This document shows positions 1 to 5,132 of a DNA stretch of 14,145 nt, piece after piece. Both the position numbers and the translations under genes were made by a program. This DNA is from an uncultured Haemophilus sp. (lineage in GTDB: Bacteria; Pseudomonadota; Gammaproteobacteria; Enterobacterales; Pasteurellaceae), in assembly GCA_905205995.1 (NCBI GenBank), contig CAJLFU010000050.1, positions 1 to 14,145 on the forward strand, read 5' to 3'. Under the pieces are notes generated by a model. The model did no database searches. It worked only from the letters and a program-made list of their open reading frames with translations, and had not been told where the DNA came from. Each line of letters starts with the position of its first letter. The first letter of the stretch is position 1.

Positions 1-256
1 TTGCTTCATCATCTGATAGATAGTAACGAGGAATATTGATCGGTAACAATGCGGTATCAGCCACAACAGATAAAGGCCAATCGATAAAATATAATGGTCT
101 GGTCATATGCTTAAAGCCAACGCCATCATAAAAATTACCAGCTACCATATTGTAATCGTATCGAGTTCCAATATAAGGACAAGGATCTTTCAGTGTCGTT
201 AAAGTTCCACATCCATAGAGAAACATACTTAATAATATAAAAACGATTTTTTTCAT
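1..256 (-). CDS. YceK/YidQ-like (DUF1375) lipoprotein, partial
   Basis: About 85 codons are visible; the gene runs off the left edge, so the C-terminus is missing. The start ATG (254-256) opens a short lipoprotein signal: two Lys, a hydrophobic stretch, then the lipobox L-Y-G-C with the acylated Cys at residue 16, so the product should be a membrane-anchored lipoprotein. After the Cys come a P-Y-I-G-T-R segment and then D-W-P-L-S-V-V-A-D-T-A-L-L-P-I-N-I. This resembles the D-x-P-F-(T/S)-x-V-x-D-T-L-L-(L/V)-P pattern I remember from E. coli YceK and YidQ (DUF1375), whose function is unknown. The start codon overlaps the stop of the upstream gene in an ATGA arrangement, which implies translational coupling with the small membrane protein. 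Family assignment is by motif recall only. Confidence 0.7.
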   Translation of the reverse strand, partial: MKKIVFILLSMFLYGCGTLTTLKDPCPYIGTRYDYNMVAGNFYDGVGFKHMTRPLYFIDWPLSVVADTALLPINIPRYYLSDDEA

Positions 257-561
257 TTTCTTCGCGCCTTATGCTCTTCATCAGATTCCGTATAGTAACG
301 AATAATATCGTGATATTTATCTTCTTTAATTTGGATTAAATCAAAAGGCTTGTCATCATTCTCTTGTTGCACTTTATTTTTAAAACGAGAATTCAACATT
401 ACACCCAAAATAACAAAAACAATAAATGCAACAATGGTATAACCTATTCCAACACCAAGACAGCCTAGACCACCAGGCCCCATGCCAGCATCCATACAAG
501 CAAAACTCATTAAAAAAGGAAAAGAAATAAATGCTAATATGGCTGATAATACAATAATCAT
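253..561 (-). CDS. Small two-helix membrane protein, unknown family
   Basis: A 102-residue protein I do not recognise. Residues about 3-22 and 37-56 are hydrophobic enough to be two transmembrane helices. They are joined by a short Gly-rich turn (around G26-G40) that holds C34; C22 sits at the end of helix 1. From about residue 57 to the end the chain is strongly polar and charged, ending in H-K-A-R-R-K, probably a cytoplasmic tail. The ATG at 559-561 has an AAGAGAG Shine-Dalgarno-like sequence upstream. The gene lies 24 bases after yqfB and its stop overlaps the start of the lipoprotein gene by four bases, so the last two are very likely co-translated. The pairing suggests an envelope role, but nothing in the sequence gives a specific function. 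Confidence 0.7.
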   Translation of the reverse strand: MIIVLSAILAFISFPFLMSFACMDAGMGPGGLGCLGVGIGYTIVAFIVFVILGVMLNSRFKNKVQQENDDKPFDLIQIKEDKYHDIIRYYTESDEEHKARRK

Positions 562-585
562 AAGAAACTCTCTTGGATATCTTGG

Positions 586-894
586 TTACTTAATTAGGTC
601 AAACTCAATCACCCAAAACTCATTTTCATTGGGATAAATTGTTTTAATCACTTCTCGCAATTCCGACAAGCTCATATTTTCCTGAGCTGCGTGCTGTTCT
701 GTGAGATTATCAAGCATGATCGGCGACACACTTAACACTTCAATGGTGCAGAAATATTGATTATCTTCAAATCGACCAACACGTAAGATATCACCTGCTT
801 TAAAATGGCTTTCGGATTTATCTCGAATGGTGATGGTTTTACGCCCTGCGAGAATATCGGCTTCGAAGCGTTGGTAAAAAGTGATGTCATTCAT
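586..894 (-). CDS. yqfB: N4-acetylcytidine amidohydrolase, ASCH domain (YqfB)
   Basis: A 102-residue single-domain ASCH protein, nearly collinear with E. coli YqfB (about 103 aa), which hydrolyses N4-acetylcytidine to cytidine and acetate and is thought to salvage modified nucleosides. The N-terminal segment N-D-I-T-F-Y-Q-R-F and the core G-R-K-T-I-T-I-R-D are conserved. Lys19, Thr22 and Glu72 align with the E. coli catalytic residues Lys21, Thr24 and Glu74 (offset of two), so the enzyme looks intact. The ATG at 892-894 matches the family N-terminus. There is no purine-rich Shine-Dalgarno sequence: an uptake signal sequence ends two bases from the start codon. The gene is 73 bases after holC on the same strand and is followed closely by the small membrane protein gene. 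Confidence 0.92.
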   Translation of the reverse strand: MNDITFYQRFEADILAGRKTITIRDKSESHFKAGDILRVGRFEDNQYFCTIEVLSVSPIMLDNLTEQHAAQENMSLSELREVIKTIYPNENEFWVIEFDLIK

Positions 895-896
895 AA

Positions 897-905
897 AAGT
901 GCGGT
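897..905 (+). repeat. DNA uptake signal sequence upstream of yqfB
   Basis: An exact AAGTGCGGT core followed by an AT-rich tail (caattttt), the form recognised in Haemophilus natural transformation. On the coding strand of yqfB it ends two bases before the ATG, occupying the place where a Shine-Dalgarno sequence would be. Confidence 0.9.
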
Positions 906-931
906 CAATTTTTAAGTATTTTTGTAACCAT

Positions 932-961
932 CCCCTCTTTGGTAAAGAGGGGTGTTTTTTT
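932..961 (+). terminator. Intrinsic terminator-like hairpin between yqfB and holC
   Basis: A perfect 9-bp stem, CCCCTCTTT (932-940) with AAAGAGGGG (944-952), closes a three-base loop and is followed on the plus strand by TG and seven Ts. By shape it is a plus-strand terminator, although both flanking genes are on the minus strand. Read in the minus direction it lies just after the holC stop but has no U-tract behind it. Confidence 0.6.
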
Positions 962-967
962 ATATCG

Positions 968-1399
968 TTATACCTGCTCCGTGCTCAACGTCCAGCCTAA
1001 CTGTCTCAGTTGTTTATAACGTTCACGTGCTTGGGCTTTTTGCGTTTCTTCTACCGGTACAAAATCAATTAATTGTGTAAAGCTGTGGCTAAAATCCGGC
1101 ACTTCCATTTGTAAATTGATCAGCAAATCTCGACGCTGGGCATTTCGTTTGCCTTTCCAACTAATCTCAATTGGCGGGGCATATTGTGTTGCTTCGCCTG
1201 AAAGATTATGAGGAACAAACTCATTCGGATCCCGTTGCCATAATGCTTCATCAATCAAAAATGCTTGCTCTTCTGTTTCACAAGCGATTAAAACTCGCTT
1301 GCCTAAACGCCACGCTTGAGCGGCAAGATCACAGGCAAGTTGCTCAACTGTTATCTTCTTTTCTGGATTTAAGAGATAAAATTGTGCGTTTTTTGCCAT
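968..1399 (-). CDS. holC: DNA polymerase III chi subunit (HolC)
   Basis: A 143-residue protein matching HolC (E. coli 147 aa), the chi subunit of the DNA polymerase III clamp-loader complex. Chi binds psi (HolD) and the C-terminal tail of single-strand DNA-binding protein, linking the replisome to SSB-coated lagging strand. Family landmarks are visible in order: A-Q-F-Y-L-L near the N-terminus, W-R-x-G-K-R-V-L-I-A-C-E around residues 31-41, the D-E-A-L-W segment, F-V-P-H-N-L-x-G-E, K-R-x-x-x-R-R-D-L-L-I and A-R-E-R-Y-K near the C-terminus. The ATG at 1397-1399 is preceded by GGAGAAG. It is not beside pepA or valS as in enterics; instead it is divergent from fumC, as I recall for H. influenzae. 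holC may be the first gene of a minus-strand run continuing through yqfB. Confidence 0.95.
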   Translation of the reverse strand: MAKNAQFYLLNPEKKITVEQLACDLAAQAWRLGKRVLIACETEEQAFLIDEALWQRDPNEFVPHNLSGEATQYAPPIEISWKGKRNAQRRDLLINLQMEVPDFSHSFTQLIDFVPVEETQKAQARERYKQLRQLGWTLSTEQV

Positions 1400-1515
1400 G
1401 ATTGCGACTTCTCCATTTATCGTTTTGTAAACTGGCGGATTTTATCAAAAAAGCAGCAAAAAATAAATCATCTACAAGGTGATTAAAGTAAATAGAAAAA
1501 ACACAGAAATTTTTT

Positions 1516-1524
1516 ACCGCACTT
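1516..1524 (-). repeat. DNA uptake signal sequence in holC-fumC intergenic region
   Basis: Exact ACCGCACTT, preceded by a T-run (aaatttttt-like tail on the opposite reading). It lies immediately beside the CRP/FNR-like palindrome, so uptake sequence and regulatory site are only one base apart. Confidence 0.88.
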
Positions 1525-1525
1525 T

Positions 1526-1541
1526 TATGATCTACATCACA
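1526..1541. promoter_or_regulatory. CRP- or FNR-like operator upstream of fumC
   Basis: TATGA-TCTACA-TCACA matches the CRP consensus TGTGA-N6-TCACA at 9 of 10 half-site bases. The inner TGAT-N4-ATCA also fits the FNR core, with only the outermost bases of TTGAT-N4-ATCAA missing, so sequence alone cannot decide between the two. A weak -10 candidate, TAGAAT at 1592-1597, would put the site centre about 70 bases upstream of transcription start, compatible with class I activation. Which of the divergent genes it controls is inferred from the longer fumC leader. Confidence 0.6.
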
Positions 1542-1636
1542 AAAGTAACTTTTAACCTTTATGTTACATTCCATTCATAACTCGCAGGTGTTAGAATTTT
1601 GAAGATTTATTTTATTTTCGATGATAGGAGTATCAC

Positions 1637-3031
1637 ATGGCATTTCGTATTGAAAAAGACACTATGGGCGAAGTTCAAGTTCCTGCAGATAAATACTGGG
1701 CAGCACAAACCGAACGTTCTCGCAACAACTTCAAAATTGGTCCGGCAGCTTCTATGCCGCACGAAATTATTGAAGCGTTCGGTTATTTGAAAAAAGCCGC
1801 TGCTTTCGCAAACTGTGATTTAGGTGTATTACCTGCAGAGAAACGTGATTTGATCGCAGCCGCCTGTGATGAAATCCTTGCAGGGAAATTAGATGACCAA
1901 TTCCCGTTAGTCATTTGGCAAACCGGTTCAGGTACACAATCAAACATGAACGTGAACGAAGTGGTGGCAAACCGCGCTCACGTTTTACATGGTGGTAAAT
2001 TAGGCGAAAAATCTTTCGTTCACCCAAACGATGATGTAAACAAATCACAATCTTCAAATGACACATTCCCAACTGCAATGCACATTGCAGCATACAAAAA
2101 AGTGGTTGAGCACACTATTCCTTGTGTAGAACGTTTACAAAAAACGTTCGCACAAAAAGCGGCAGAATTTAAAGATGTAGTAAAAATTGGTCGTACTCAC
2201 TTAATGGATGCAACCCCATTAACATTAGGTCAAGAATTCTCTGCTTATGCAGCACAATTAGATTTCGGTTTACGCGCACTAAGAAATACCCTTCCACACT
2301 TAAGTCAATTAGCACTTGGTGGTACCGCTGTTGGTACAGGTTTAAATACACCAAAAGGCTATGATGTGAAAGTGGCGGATTACATTGCGCAATTTACTGG
2401 CTTACCATTTATGACTGCGGAAAACAAATTTGAAGCATTAGCTGCGCACGATGCAATCGTTGAAACTCACGGTGCAATTAAACAATTAGCGATGAGCTTA
2501 TTCAAAATTGCAAACGACATTCGTTTATTAGCATCAGGCCCTCGTTCAGGTATTGGTGAAATCTTAATTCCTGAAAATGAACCAGGTTCTTCAATCATGC
2601 CGGGTAAAGTAAACCCTACTCAATGTGAAGCATTAACCATGGTGTGTGCACAAGTATTCGGTAACGATACCACTATCGCGTTTGTTGGTTCACAAGGTCA
2701 CTTCCAATTAAACGTATTTAACCCTGTAATGGTGGCGAATTTCTTACAATCTGCACAATTATTGGGTGATGCTTGCGTATCATTTGATGAACACTGCGCA
2801 ACCGGTATTCAACCAAACTACCCACGCATTAAACAACAATTGGAAAATTCATTGATGTTAGTGACCGCACTTAATACCCACATCGGTTACGAAAATGCAG
2901 CAAAAATTGCGAAAACTGCACACAAAAATGGTACAACCCTACGTGAAGAAGCAATTAACTTAGGCTTAGTTTCAGCCGAAGATTTCGACAAATGGGTTCG
3001 TCCAGAAGATATGGTGGGTAGCTTAAAATAA
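1637..3031 (+). CDS. fumC: Class II fumarate hydratase (FumC)
   Basis: A 464-residue iron-independent fumarase (E. coli FumC is 467 aa) that reversibly hydrates fumarate to L-malate in the TCA cycle and its reductive branch; it is a cytoplasmic homotetramer. The superfamily signature G-S-S-I-M-P-G-K-V-N-P spans residues 317-327, placing the catalytic Ser at 318. The general acid/base His is at 188 in G-R-T-H-L-M-D-A-T-P. Both numbers equal those in E. coli. The N-terminus also matches FumC (F-R-I-E-K-D-T-M-G-E-V-x-V-P), and TAGGAG (1625-1630) sits six bases before the ATG. An inverted uptake sequence lies inside the 3' third. The gene is divergent from holC, has its own terminator, and probably forms a single-gene unit with a CRP/FNR-like site upstream. 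Class II fumarases resist oxidative inactivation, and no FumA/B-type gene is nearby. Confidence 0.98.
   Translation: MAFRIEKDTMGEVQVPADKYWAAQTERSRNNFKIGPAASMPHEIIEAFGYLKKAAAFANCDLGVLPAEKRDLIAAACDEILAGKLDDQFPLVIWQTGSGTQSNMNVNEVVANRAHVLHGGKLGEKSFVHPNDDVNKSQSSNDTFPTAMHIAAYKKVVEHTIPCVERLQKTFAQKAAEFKDVVKIGRTHLMDATPLTLGQEFSAYAAQLDFGLRALRNTLPHLSQLALGGTAVGTGLNTPKGYDVKVADYIAQFTGLPFMTAENKFEALAAHDAIVETHGAIKQLAMSLFKIANDIRLLASGPRSGIGEILIPENEPGSSIMPGKVNPTQCEALTMVCAQVFGNDTTIAFVGSQGHFQLNVFNPVMVANFLQSAQLLGDACVSFDEHCATGIQPNYPRIKQQLENSLMLVTALNTHIGYENAAKIAKTAHKNGTTLREEAINLGLVSAEDFDKWVRPEDMVGSLK
2864..2872 (-). repeat. DNA uptake signal sequence inside fumC
   Basis: Exact ACCGCACTT followed by TTAATACC-type sequence. 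In the fumC frame it encodes Thr-Ala-Leu (ACC GCA CTT), a tripeptide easily tolerated in helices. Confidence 0.85.
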
Positions 3032-3053
3032 ACTCACCCAATAATTTGGTGTC

Positions 3054-3080
3054 AAAGGCAGGTATATCCTGCCTTTTTAT
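3054..3080 (+). terminator. Intrinsic terminator of fumC
   Basis: A 9-bp stem, AAAGGCAGG (3054-3062) with CCTGCCTTT (3068-3076), a five-base loop TATAT and a T-rich tail. It begins 23 bases after the fumC stop and separates fumC from the downstream secreted protein gene. Confidence 0.88.
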
Positions 3081-3102
3081 TTGTTTTTTTAAAGGGCTTT
3101 TT

Positions 3103-3111
3103 TGTTATAAT
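3103..3111 (+). promoter_or_regulatory. Extended -10 promoter for the secreted protein gene
   Basis: TGTTATAAT contains a perfect TATAAT hexamer (3106-3111) with a TG one base upstream, the extended -10 arrangement that can work without a good -35. The only -35 candidate is TTGTTT at 3081-3086, with a long 19-base spacer. Transcription would begin near 3118, just after the fumC terminator, leaving a leader of about 12 or 24 bases depending on the start codon used. Confidence 0.65.
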
Positions 3112-3129
3112 CACGGCAATATTTTTGAC

Positions 3130-3744
3130 ATGAAAAAAACTATGAAACTGAAATTTATTATTGCTGCCATTTCAGCCTTATTTTCCACCGCACTTTTTGC
3201 CCAATGGCAACCGGTCGGCAATGCTGAATACACATGGGGGCCATTCCATGTTTATACTGTCGGCTTATATTCTGAAACGGGTTCCTATGAAAAAAATGAA
3301 CGTCCGTTAATGTTTTCGATTAAATATGAAAAACCAGTAGAAGGAAAAAACTTCGCCATTGCTTTAACCAAAGAAATGGAATCACAAAATTTAAGTAAAG
3401 ATGACACCACGGCATGGCTCAAAAAAATGCAGGAAATCTTTCCTGATTTTTCACCAAACGACATCTTAAATTTTGTTGCCTTAGCGGATAAAGGCTATTT
3501 TGTGTTGAATGATACCGTGTTAGATCACGAATTCGATCAAAAATTTACACAAGCGTTTATTGATGTATGGCTTTCAGATAAAAGTAGTTTTATCAAATTA
3601 CAACCGCAATTATTAGGTAAAGAAAAACCGGCTCACGATAACAAAGAATTTCTACATCAACCAGCAAGCGAGCCTTTTGATGAAGAAAATACGATGCCGG
3701 AATTACCACCAAATTACAATTTTAAACAAGACGCAAAAGGATAA
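3130..3744 (+). CDS. Secreted protein with chalcone isomerase-like fold
   Basis: A 204-residue protein with a clear Sec signal: K-K-T-M-K-L-K, a hydrophobic core (about residues 9-23) and a cleavage site after A-L-F-A (residue 24). The mature start, with G-x-A-x-Y-T-W-G-P-F-x-V-Y-x-x-G-L-Y-S, then L-M-F-S-I-K-Y and a segment with K-E-M-E, matches the pattern I remember for chalcone isomerase-like proteins of proteobacteria (PF16036-type). These are envelope proteins of unclear function, not flavonoid enzymes. The C-terminal 40 residues are rich in Pro, Glu and Asn and look disordered. The ATG at 3142 is an alternative start: the predicted transcript leaves only about 12 bases before 3130 and neither start has a strong Shine-Dalgarno sequence. 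Its own promoter and terminator make it monocistronic. Function is not established. Confidence 0.75.
   Translation: MKKTMKLKFIIAAISALFSTALFAQWQPVGNAEYTWGPFHVYTVGLYSETGSYEKNERPLMFSIKYEKPVEGKNFAIALTKEMESQNLSKDDTTAWLKKMQEIFPDFSPNDILNFVALADKGYFVLNDTVLDHEFDQKFTQAFIDVWLSDKSSFIKLQPQLLGKEKPAHDNKEFLHQPASEPFDEENTMPELPPNYNFKQDAKG
3187..3195 (-). repeat. DNA uptake signal sequence inside a signal-peptide coding region
   Basis: Exact ACCGCACTT followed by TTTTG. In frame it encodes Thr-Ala-Leu of the S-T-A-L-F-A segment that forms the signal-peptide cleavage region of the secreted protein. Confidence 0.88.
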
Positions 3745-3749
3745 ACAAC

Positions 3750-3780
3750 AAGGGCGAACATGATATGGTTCGCCCTTTTC
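3750..3780. terminator. Shared terminator between convergent secreted-protein gene and rimK
   Basis: A 10-bp perfect stem, AAGGGCGAAC (3750-3759) with GTTCGCCCTT (3768-3777), and an eight-base loop. The plus strand continues with TTCTTTT, a good U-tract; the minus strand continues with TTGTTGTTT, a weaker one. The hairpin begins six bases after the stop of the plus gene and ends six bases before the rimK stop, so it can serve both. Confidence 0.88.
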
Positions 3781-3782
3781 TT

Positions 3783-4682
3783 TTATTGTTTCACTTGCTG
3801 TTCCAAAAACAAAATCATCTGCAATGCAATATCGATGCCACTGGTTTTCTCAATCATTTCTAAACCAGGGCTGGCATTCACTTCAAGCACTAACAAGCCT
3901 TCTTTGGAACGAATCAAATCAACACCGGCTACAACAAGCCCTAAGGCTTTAGTTGCTCGAATGGCGATGGATTTTTCCTCTTCAGTGAGTTTAACTTTTT
4001 CTGCTGTTCCACCACGGTGAAAATTCGCACGAAACTCGCCATCTTGTCCAATACGCTGCATTGTGGCTACGACTTTATCGCCGATCACAAAACAGCGAAT
4101 ATCTGTCCCTTTTGCTTCTTCGACAAAATCTTGCAACAAGACGGGGACATTCGCATCTTTTAACGTTTCTAAAATACTGACCGCACTTTGTGGACGTTCG
4201 GCTAAAATCACGCCAATACCTTGTGAGCCTTTTAAGGTTTTAATAATCATCGGCGCGGTTGTTTGCTTAATGGCTTGTTTCGGCTCAACTTCACAACCGG
4301 ATAAGACTGAATTCGGTACTGCAATACCTTGCTCTAATAACATCTGCAAACTTCGCCATTTATCGCGAGCAGCTAAAAATGCCTGTTCTTTATTAAGGCA
4401 ATAGACACCTTTTCCTTGAAAATGACGCAATACCGCACAGCCCATTTGGGTGCTTGTCGTCCCAAAGCGTGGTAACACAGCATCATAATCAGGCAATAAA
4501 TAAGGCGCACTTTCTACATTTTGTTGATAATACAAAGAAAAGTGCGGTTGATTTTTGTCGAGTTTTAAAATGCAACGATTAGGATCCAAAATATCCATTT
4601 GATGTCCGCAACTTTCTGCTGCTTCTTTTAAACGCTGGCAGCTATAAAGGCGAGGCTCACGGCAAAGCATCAATAATTTCAT
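3783..4682 (-). CDS. rimK: RimK, ATP-grasp ribosomal protein S6 glutamate ligase
   Basis: A 299-residue ATP-grasp ligase matching RimK (E. coli 300 aa), which adds glutamates to the C-terminus of ribosomal protein S6 and makes poly-alpha-glutamate in vitro. The N-terminal preATP-grasp region carries L-Y-S-C-Q-R-L-K-E-A-A, as in RimK. The ATP-grasp core has Lys148 followed by G-S-Q-G-I-G-V (152-158), D-I-R-C (194-197), and the metal/ATP site formed by D255 plus E267 and N269 in L-E-V-N-A-S-P-G, followed by I-E-K-T-S-G-I-D-I-A. Residues about 43-60 form a short insertion relative to the E. coli protein as I remember it. AAGGAT precedes the ATG. rimK is divergent from grxA, echoing the grxA/rimK neighbourhood of enterics; rpsF, encoding the presumed substrate, is not in the window. 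Two uptake sequences lie within the gene. Confidence 0.93.
   Translation of the reverse strand: MKLLMLCREPRLYSCQRLKEAAESCGHQMDILDPNRCILKLDKNQPHFSLYYQQNVESAPYLLPDYDAVLPRFGTTSTQMGCAVLRHFQGKGVYCLNKEQAFLAARDKWRSLQMLLEQGIAVPNSVLSGCEVEPKQAIKQTTAPMIIKTLKGSQGIGVILAERPQSAVSILETLKDANVPVLLQDFVEEAKGTDIRCFVIGDKVVATMQRIGQDGEFRANFHRGGTAEKVKLTEEEKSIAIRATKALGLVVAGVDLIRSKEGLLVLEVNASPGLEMIEKTSGIDIALQMILFLEQQVKQ
4180..4188 (-). repeat. DNA uptake signal sequence inside rimK (1)
   Basis: Exact ACCGCACTT followed by TG; no strong AT tail beyond one T. It lies in the central ATP-grasp coding region. Confidence 0.8.
4540..4548 (+). repeat. DNA uptake signal sequence inside rimK (2)
   Basis: Exact AAGTGCGGT with an AAAG prefix and a TGATTTTT tail, the extended uptake-sequence form. 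It falls in the part of rimK that encodes the N-terminal insertion (around residues 45-50). Confidence 0.88.
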
Positions 4683-4714
4683 TCAGTTATATCCTTAGGC
4701 AAAGAGGTGTTGAT

Positions 4715-4744
4715 ATATTACACCAATCACAATAATCCTGAAAA
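4715..4744 (-). promoter_or_regulatory. Candidate rimK promoter
   Basis: On the minus strand TTTTCA (4744-4739), an 18-base spacer and TAATAT (4720-4715) make a plausible sigma-70 promoter, with transcription starting near 4708 and a leader of about 26 bases before rimK. The -10 lies within an imperfect palindrome (GTGT...ACAC, 4708-4724) that could be a regulator site. Both are weak motif calls. Confidence 0.4.
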
Positions 4745-4771
4745 ATGATTTCTGCTTTTGTGGAAATAGAG

Positions 4772-4777
4772 TAAAAT
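4772..4777 (+). promoter_or_regulatory. Candidate -10 of grxA
   Basis: TAAAAT lies 36 bases before the grxA ATG. The hexamer at the right distance for a -35 (TTTCTG, 4749-4754) is poor, so either an activator helps or this is not the real promoter. I see no convincing OxyR-type site by eye. Confidence 0.35.
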
Positions 4778-4812
4778 CATTAGGAGTTTTGTTTAAATAA
4801 AAGGAAAATTTT

Positions 4813-5076
4813 ATGTTCGTAGTTATTTTTGGTCGTCCAGGCTGCCCTTATTGTGTACGTGCAAAAAACCTTGCTGAAAAATTAAAAGGTGAAGTAGCAG
4901 ATTTCGATTATCGCTATGTAGATATTATTGCTGAAGGTATTTCTAAAGCAGATTTATCAAAATCTGTCGGTAAAGAAGTGGAAACTGTGCCACAAATCTT
5001 TATCGATGAAAAACCAATCGGCGGTTGTACTGATTTCGAAGCATTAATGAAAGAACAATTTAACGTTGTTGCTTAA
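4813..5076 (+). CDS. grxA: Glutaredoxin 1 (GrxA)
   Basis: An 87-residue cytoplasmic dithiol glutaredoxin matching E. coli Grx1 (85 aa). It uses glutathione to reduce protein and glutathione-mixed disulfides and to supply electrons to class I ribonucleotide reductase. The active site C-P-Y-C is at residues 11-14. The cis-proline loop T-V-P (58-60) is followed by Q-I-F-I-D. The glutathione-binding G-G-x-T-D (70-74) carries Cys72, where I recall Tyr in E. coli Grx1, so a third cysteine lies close to the substrate groove. AAAGGAAA precedes the ATG. The gene is divergent from rimK and ends 57 bases before the convergent lacZ, with a double uptake-sequence hairpin between them as terminator. Confidence 0.96.
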   Translation: MFVVIFGRPGCPYCVRAKNLAEKLKGEVADFDYRYVDIIAEGISKADLSKSVGKEVETVPQIFIDEKPIGGCTDFEALMKEQFNVVA

Positions 5077-5092
5077 TTATTGCTAAAAATAT

Positions 5093-5124
5093 AAAAGTGC
5101 GGTTAATTTCAACCGCACTTTTTT
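5093..5124. terminator. Bidirectional terminator made of two inverted uptake sequences (grxA / lacZ)
   Basis: AAAAGTGCGGTT (5093-5104) and AACCGCACTTTT (5111-5122) are perfect 12-base inverted copies around a six-base loop. The two exact uptake cores are at 5095-5103 and 5112-5120. Each arm ends in a run of T on its own strand (A-run on the other), so the hairpin can terminate grxA on the plus strand and lacZ on the minus strand. It ends 11 bases before the lacZ stop. Confidence 0.92.
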
Positions 5125-5132
5125 ATTTCATC

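Noticed and set aside
1171..1401. 76-codon open frame on the plus strand opposite holC
   Set aside because: It lies wholly antisense to a well-conserved gene, its product resembles no family and no ribosome site precedes it.
3760..4404. Two plus-strand open frames opposite rimK
   Set aside because: Both are antisense shadows of the ATP-grasp gene and begin in the terminator or without a ribosome site.
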